NCBI RefSeq assembly: GCF_002847285.1
Contig: NZ_CP025407.1
Location: 806,001-870,000 of the forward strand
Length of the DNA: 64,000 nucleotides
Source: Streptomyces sp. CMB-StM0423
Lineage (GTDB): Bacteria > Actinomycetota > Actinomycetes > Streptomycetales > Streptomycetaceae
Direction of reading: 5' to 3'
The translations under genes and the position numbers were made by a program. Positions 60,698-64,000 of the stretch are shown here, piece after piece (the stretch's first letter is position 1; each line of letters opens with the position of its first letter). The notes beneath the pieces were generated by a model. It did no database searches and was not told where the DNA came from. It was given only the letters and a program-made list of their open reading frames with translations.

Positions 60698-61051
60698 CTA
60701 CGCGCCGCCCCCGGCGGCGGCCTCGCGGATCGCGCGGACCGCGGCCGTCGGGACGTAGTCCCCGGGCACGCCCTCGACGAGGATGATGTCGCCGTCGATG
60801 TGCCGCGAACGCAGCGGCGCCAGCTCCCGGTAGGCCGGCGACTCCCACCAGGCCCGCGCCTCGGCGATCCCGGGGAAGCCGATCATGACCACGGCCCCGG
60901 GCCAGTCGCCCTCCTTCACCTCGTGCGGCGTGGCGTGCACGAGGAAGCGCCCGCCGTACGGCTCGAAGGTGGCCGGCAGCCGCTCGATGTAGTCGGCGAC
61001 CTCCGGGTGGGGGGCGGCGTCCTGCAGCTTGGCGATGGCGTAGGCGGTCAT
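60698..61051 (-). CDS. DUF1330 protein (dimeric alpha-beta barrel)
   Basis: A 117-residue DUF1330 protein: AYAIAKLQDAAPHPEVADYIERLPATFEPYGGRFLVHATPHEVKEGDWPGAVVMIGFPGIAEARAWWESPAYRELAPLRSRHIDGDIILVEG. The fold is a ferredoxin-like dimeric barrel found in small oxygenases, cyclases and stress proteins; no activity is known for this family. It stands between the methyltransferase and the second PhzA/B-like gene in the same direction, so it may act in phenazine tailoring (inference). Confidence 0.88.
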   Translation of the reverse strand: MTAYAIAKLQDAAPHPEVADYIERLPATFEPYGGRFLVHATPHEVKEGDWPGAVVMIGFPGIAEARAWWESPAYRELAPLRSRHIDGDIILVEGVPGDYVPTAAVRAIREAAAGGGA

Positions 61052-61167
61052 GGCGGTCCTTCCGTTCGCTCGCGCGGTCCGTACCCTGCCGATCTTCGCA
61101 GCAGGGCGGACCGGGGTCGATTACCCGCCGGGTAGGCGACCCCGGCACGCGGCGTGGGACGCGCCCG

Positions 61168-61674
61168 TCAGGAGGGGATCCAGTCCCGCTCGATGTGGGG
61201 GGTCTCGATGCTCAGCGCGCGCATGTGCTCGATCGGGTTGGTGTACTCGCGGCTCGCCAGGATCTGTCCGTCGCTGAGGGTGAAGCCGTGGATGAAGTGG
61301 TTGCGGTAGCGGCCCTGGGGATAGCCGGGGAAGAGGATGGTGCCCTCGCCCTGGCACTCGACCCAGATGACCGACGGGTCCTGTGTCTGGTAGATGTGCA
61401 CGTCGTGCCACTGCCAGTCCGGCAGCACCTGCATCGACAACTCGCCGTGGCGCTTCAGCTTCTCGCGCCCCCTGACGACGATGGGCCGCCCCATGTCGGT
61501 GTAGAAGAGCGACGCGGTGCCCTCGTCGGTGTAGAGGGTGTAGCGCCGCAGCCGGGCCTCCGCGCCGGTCCGCATGTACTGCTCGACGGCCAGGAGGTTG
61601 CGGGCCCGCAGGTCGTGGTGGTCGGTGAACACCGGAGCGGCGGTGTCGGGTGGTCGGGACACGGACGGGGTCAT
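61168..61674 (-). CDS. Second PhzA/B-like condensing protein
   Basis: A 168-residue PhzA/B homologue, distant from the first copy: YTLYTDEGTASLFYTDMGRPIVVRGREKLKRHGELSMQVLPDWQWHDVHIYQTQDPSVIWVECQGEGTILFPGYPQGRYRNHFIHGFTLSDGQILASREYTNPIEHMRALSIETP. The His/Ser pair (HGELS) and Glu (ASREY) of the active site are kept. It has ~15 extra N-terminal residues. It could form a PhzA-PhzB heterodimer with the 56913-57374 protein or act on a different intermediate. Separated from the upstream phzS-like gene by a terminator, so it probably has its own promoter. Confidence 0.9.
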   Translation of the reverse strand: MTPSVSRPPDTAAPVFTDHHDLRARNLLAVEQYMRTGAEARLRRYTLYTDEGTASLFYTDMGRPIVVRGREKLKRHGELSMQVLPDWQWHDVHIYQTQDPSVIWVECQGEGTILFPGYPQGRYRNHFIHGFTLSDGQILASREYTNPIEHMRALSIETPHIERDWIPS

Positions 61675-61835
61675 GGCGTCTCCTGGCGCATGTGTCGGAT
61701 GTGGTCGGTGGTGCCGTGGGGAGAAGCGCGTACGCCGCCGTGGGGGACGGCTGCGGCCGTACGCGCGGGTCCCCCGGCCGGAAGCCGGAGCCGGCCCGGC
61801 CGGGGCGGGTGCGGGGAGGTCGCCGGAGAGCAGCC

Positions 61836-61865
61836 GGGGCCCGCCGGCGGATGCCGGCGGGCCCC
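61836..61865. terminator. Terminator between phzS-like and phzA/B-like genes
   Basis: 13-bp perfect stem (GGGGCCCGCCGGC / GCCGGCGGGCCCC), loop GGAT. It separates the phzS-like transcript from the next gene in the same direction (gap 61675-61973). Confidence 0.85.
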
Positions 61866-61973
61866 TTCGGTCTCGACTCCGCGGTGGTCCCGTCGCCGGG
61901 ACGCCGCAGGGCACCGCTGCGTGCCCGCGCACCGAGTCCTCGTTCCGGCCGGGGCCGGTCGTGACCGGCGGCT

Positions 61974-63200
61974 CTACTCCCGGCGCGGCGGGGTGTAGGA
62001 GGGGCGGGAGTTGAGCTGCGCCACCTCGCTCTCGGCCTTCTTGCGGTACATCTCCATCATCTGCGTGACCCGGGCGCGGTCCCAGGTGTCGGGGCTCGTG
62101 GCCCGCTCCATGGCCCTGGCGGCCATGACGACGCCGTTGGCCTCCTCCAGGCGGGCGCTCTCGTACGCGGCCAGCCCGGCCGGCACGTCCCCGTCCGCCC
62201 GCGCCAGTTCGTACGCCAGCACCCGCGCGTCCAGGACGGCCTGTGCCGCGCCGTTGCCGCCCGCCGGGTACATGGGGTGGGCGGCGTCGCCGAGGAGCGT
62301 GACGCGGCCGCTGCCCCAGGCGGGCAGCGGGTCGCGGTCGACCATCGGGTACTCCAGGACGTCCCCGGAGCGCTCCAGCAGGTCGCGCACGTCGAGCCAG
62401 CCCAGCGACCAGCCCTCGTAGTGCGACAGCACCTCCTTGAGCAGGCCCTCGCGGCGGTCGTCGACCGGGCCGTCGGCGGCCTCGGGCAGCAGGCCCGGCT
62501 CGGCGACCCGTACCAGGCAGACCCAGTTGGTGCGGTCCTTGCCGATCGGGTACGCCACGAGCGTCACGTCGCCGTCGCTCGCCCCGGCCCAGGAGCGGCC
62601 GGTGAGGAACGGCGGCACGCCCTCGGTCACGCCGCGCCACATCCGCTGGCCGGACCAGGCCAGTTGCCTCTCGTCGGGGTGCAGCCGGGCGCGGACCGTG
62701 GAGTTCAGCCCGTCCGCGCCGATCAGCCCGGCGGCCTGGACGGTCTCGGTGGCACCGCTGTCGCGGTCCGTCACGACGACCTCGACGCCGTCGCCGTGCT
62801 GGGTGAAGCCGTGCAGCCGGGTGCCGGTGCGGACGGCGTCGGCGCCGAGCCGCCTGCGGACCTCGTCCAGGAGCATCAGGTGCAGTTCGCCGCGGTGGAT
62901 GCAGTACTGCGGCCAGTTCGAGCCGGTCGCCTTGCCGCGGGGCTGGGCGAAGAGCTGGTTGCCGGACTTGTCGCAGAAGACGTACTCGGCGGTGGGCACG
63001 CCGAGTTCGGCGAGCTCGTCGCCGAGCCCCAGTTCGGTCAGCTCGCGGACGCCGTGGGAGAGGAGGTTGATGCCGACGCCGAGGGGTTCGATGCGGCGGG
63101 CGCTCTCGACGACGAGCGAGTCGATGCCGGCGGCGTGCAGGCTCAGCGCGGTGGTGAGCCCGCCGATGCCGCCGCCGGCGATGAGCACGGGAGCGGCCAT
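61974..63200 (-). CDS. phzS: PhzS-like flavin-dependent monooxygenase
   Basis: A 408-residue FAD monooxygenase close to Pseudomonas PhzS, which converts (5-methyl)phenazine-1-carboxylate to the 1-hydroxy compound by oxidative decarboxylation. FAD motif VLIAGGGIGGLTTAL; PLGVGINLLSHGVRELTELGLG; PQYCIHRGELHLMLLDEVRRRLG; MWRGVTEG; YPMVDRDPLPAWGSGRVTLLGDAAHPMYPAGGNGAAQAVLDA. ATG 63200 follows GGGGGAGG and overlaps the stop of a small upstream ORF (TGATG). The longer frame to 63230 is not needed. A hydroxyphenazine product is therefore likely. Confidence 0.9.
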   Translation of the reverse strand: MAAPVLIAGGGIGGLTTALSLHAAGIDSLVVESARRIEPLGVGINLLSHGVRELTELGLGDELAELGVPTAEYVFCDKSGNQLFAQPRGKATGSNWPQYCIHRGELHLMLLDEVRRRLGADAVRTGTRLHGFTQHGDGVEVVVTDRDSGATETVQAAGLIGADGLNSTVRARLHPDERQLAWSGQRMWRGVTEGVPPFLTGRSWAGASDGDVTLVAYPIGKDRTNWVCLVRVAEPGLLPEAADGPVDDRREGLLKEVLSHYEGWSLGWLDVRDLLERSGDVLEYPMVDRDPLPAWGSGRVTLLGDAAHPMYPAGGNGAAQAVLDARVLAYELARADGDVPAGLAAYESARLEEANGVVMAARAMERATSPDTWDRARVTQMMEMYRKKAESEVAQLNSRPSYTPPRRE

Positions 63201-63331
63201 CAGGCGCCTCCCCCGGTTGCGCCGGAACACCGGGTGGAGGCGTTTCCGGCAGGTGCGGGTTCGTGGTTGCGGAGGTGGACGGACAGCGTGGCCGGGTCCT
63301 CGGGTTCGGTGCGTTCTCGGGTCTCGGTCAT
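63200..63331 (-). CDS. 43-residue small ORF coupled to the phzS-like gene
   Basis: A short frame with a strong ribosome-binding site (AAGGAG, 6 bases before ATG 63331) and a TGA that overlaps the next ATG by one base. Product is hydrophilic (ETRERTEPEDPATLSVHLRN ... STRCSGATGGGA) with one Cys. It may be a leader for translational coupling or a real small protein. No homologue is known to me. Confidence 0.55.
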   Translation of the reverse strand: MTETRERTEPEDPATLSVHLRNHEPAPAGNASTRCSGATGGGA

Positions 63332-63380
63332 GCTCGGCTCCTTGTGCTCACGTGCTTTCCGGCGTGCATTCCGGCCGGGG

Positions 63381-64000
63381 TCAGTCCGCGGGACGTACCC
63401 GGTCGGAAACCTGAGATGACATCTGGTAATACGAGGCGAGCTTGAAGAACTCCTCGCCCCTCGCCACCGTGCCGGCGTAGACGTACGTCGGGTCGCCGCC
63501 GTGCACGGTCGGCATGTCGCGGGCGAACTTCCCGACCTCGGGCGCTATCCGGGACGGCAGCAGATCCGGGTCGGAGGTCCGGGTGGAGAAGCACATGCGC
63601 TCGATGCGGGTGGTGTCCCAGCCGAAGGTCGGGTACATGGCGTACGAGGTGCCGATGAACTCCAGCATGTGCTCGCTCGGCTCCGGCAGCCCCATGCCGC
63701 GCAGGGCGGGGACGATGGCGTCGGGGCGCGTGTACTCGGGGGTGAGCCCGCTGATGTAGAGGTTCCAACTGCGGCTGCGGTAGTCGACGCCGATGGCGGA
63801 CACCTTGCCGTCGAGACCGGCCTCGCCGAAGGAATCGGCGTGCTCGGCGAGGGCCGGCGGCATGGACGGCAGTTCCGCGAGCGCCTTCATGCTCTGCGGC
63901 TTGGCGAGCGGGAAGAAAGTCACCGCTTTCCGGAAGCCGCCGACGACGCCGAAATCAACGGCATAGGCATCGACGGGAAAGCGGTCGCGAATCTCGGGAA
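63381..64000 (-). CDS. ABBA-fold aromatic prenyltransferase (partial, 5' end outside)
   Basis: The C-terminal ~205 residues of a CloQ/NphB/PpzP-type prenyltransferase; the gene continues past the right edge (frame open upstream, reading RFPVDAYAVDFGVVGGFRKAVTFFP). Family features match NphB: LAELPSMPPALAEHADSFGEAG, AIGVDYRSRSWNLYISGL, GTSYAMYPTFGWDTTRIERMCFSTRTSDPDLLPS, TYVYAGTVARGEEFFKLASYYQMSSQVSDRVRPAD. ABBA enzymes attach dimethylallyl or geranyl groups to aromatic rings. Homologues act on dihydrophenazine carboxylic acid in endophenazine clusters. With phz genes next to it, a phenazine substrate is likely. Confidence 0.92.
   Translation of the reverse strand, partial: PEIRDRFPVDAYAVDFGVVGGFRKAVTFFPLAKPQSMKALAELPSMPPALAEHADSFGEAGLDGKVSAIGVDYRSRSWNLYISGLTPEYTRPDAIVPALRGMGLPEPSEHMLEFIGTSYAMYPTFGWDTTRIERMCFSTRTSDPDLLPSRIAPEVGKFARDMPTVHGGDPTYVYAGTVARGEEFFKLASYYQMSSQVSDRVRPAD

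Overview
The window is typical Streptomyces-like actinomycete DNA: very high GC, GTG/TTG starts, GTGA/ATGA stop-start overlaps, Tat-exported lipoproteins, mycothiol-type enzymes, an ECF sigma factor and rare TTA (bldA-type) codons. No rRNA, tRNA, CRISPR array, insertion sequence or prophage was seen. The density of accessory enzymes suggests a chromosome-arm or arm-proximal region (inference).

Left part (1-23.6 kb). A sugar ABC importer operon (binding protein, two permeases, a membrane protein cut by the window edge) lies next to a GH116 glycosidase. Both promoters carry the same 12-bp palindrome GAAATCGATTTC, so they probably form one LacI-type regulon. Then come a NarL-type histidine kinase, a secreted protein, a TetR/MFS efflux pair with a clear operator, a NarL-type response regulator, a KhtTU-like K+/H+ antiporter pair, a SpoIIE-type phosphatase, an ABC-F protein, and an operon of one lipoprotein and two receptor kinases fused to periplasmic-binding domains. 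The second kinase is broken by a frameshift.

Middle part (23.6-50 kb). A lignocellulose patch holds a GH11 xylanase and a GH5 cellulase, convergent, both preceded by GAAACTTTC-type inverted repeats, and an orphan sugar-binding lipoprotein with a near-perfect CebR box. Around these lie small regulator/enzyme pairs (CGNR regulator with a metallo-beta-lactamase-fold protein, MocR with EamA, ArsR with an SRPBCC protein and a Cys-nucleophile hydrolase), a sialic-acid branch (GntR, ROK kinase, NanE), a DUF6745 pair and housekeeping-like genes.

Right part (50-64 kb). This is a phenazine biosynthetic gene cluster. phzB-C-D-E-F-G make the phenazine core from chorismate. A second PhzA/B-like protein, a PhzS-type flavin monooxygenase, two SAM methyltransferases (both with TTA codons), a DUF1330 protein, a 43-residue coupled small ORF and an ABBA-fold aromatic prenyltransferase (cut by the right edge) lie on either side. 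A streptogrisin-like protease interrupts the cluster. The set predicts a hydroxylated/decarboxylated, methylated and prenylated phenazine. The cluster continues beyond the window, so the isoprenoid supply and pathway regulator are not visible.
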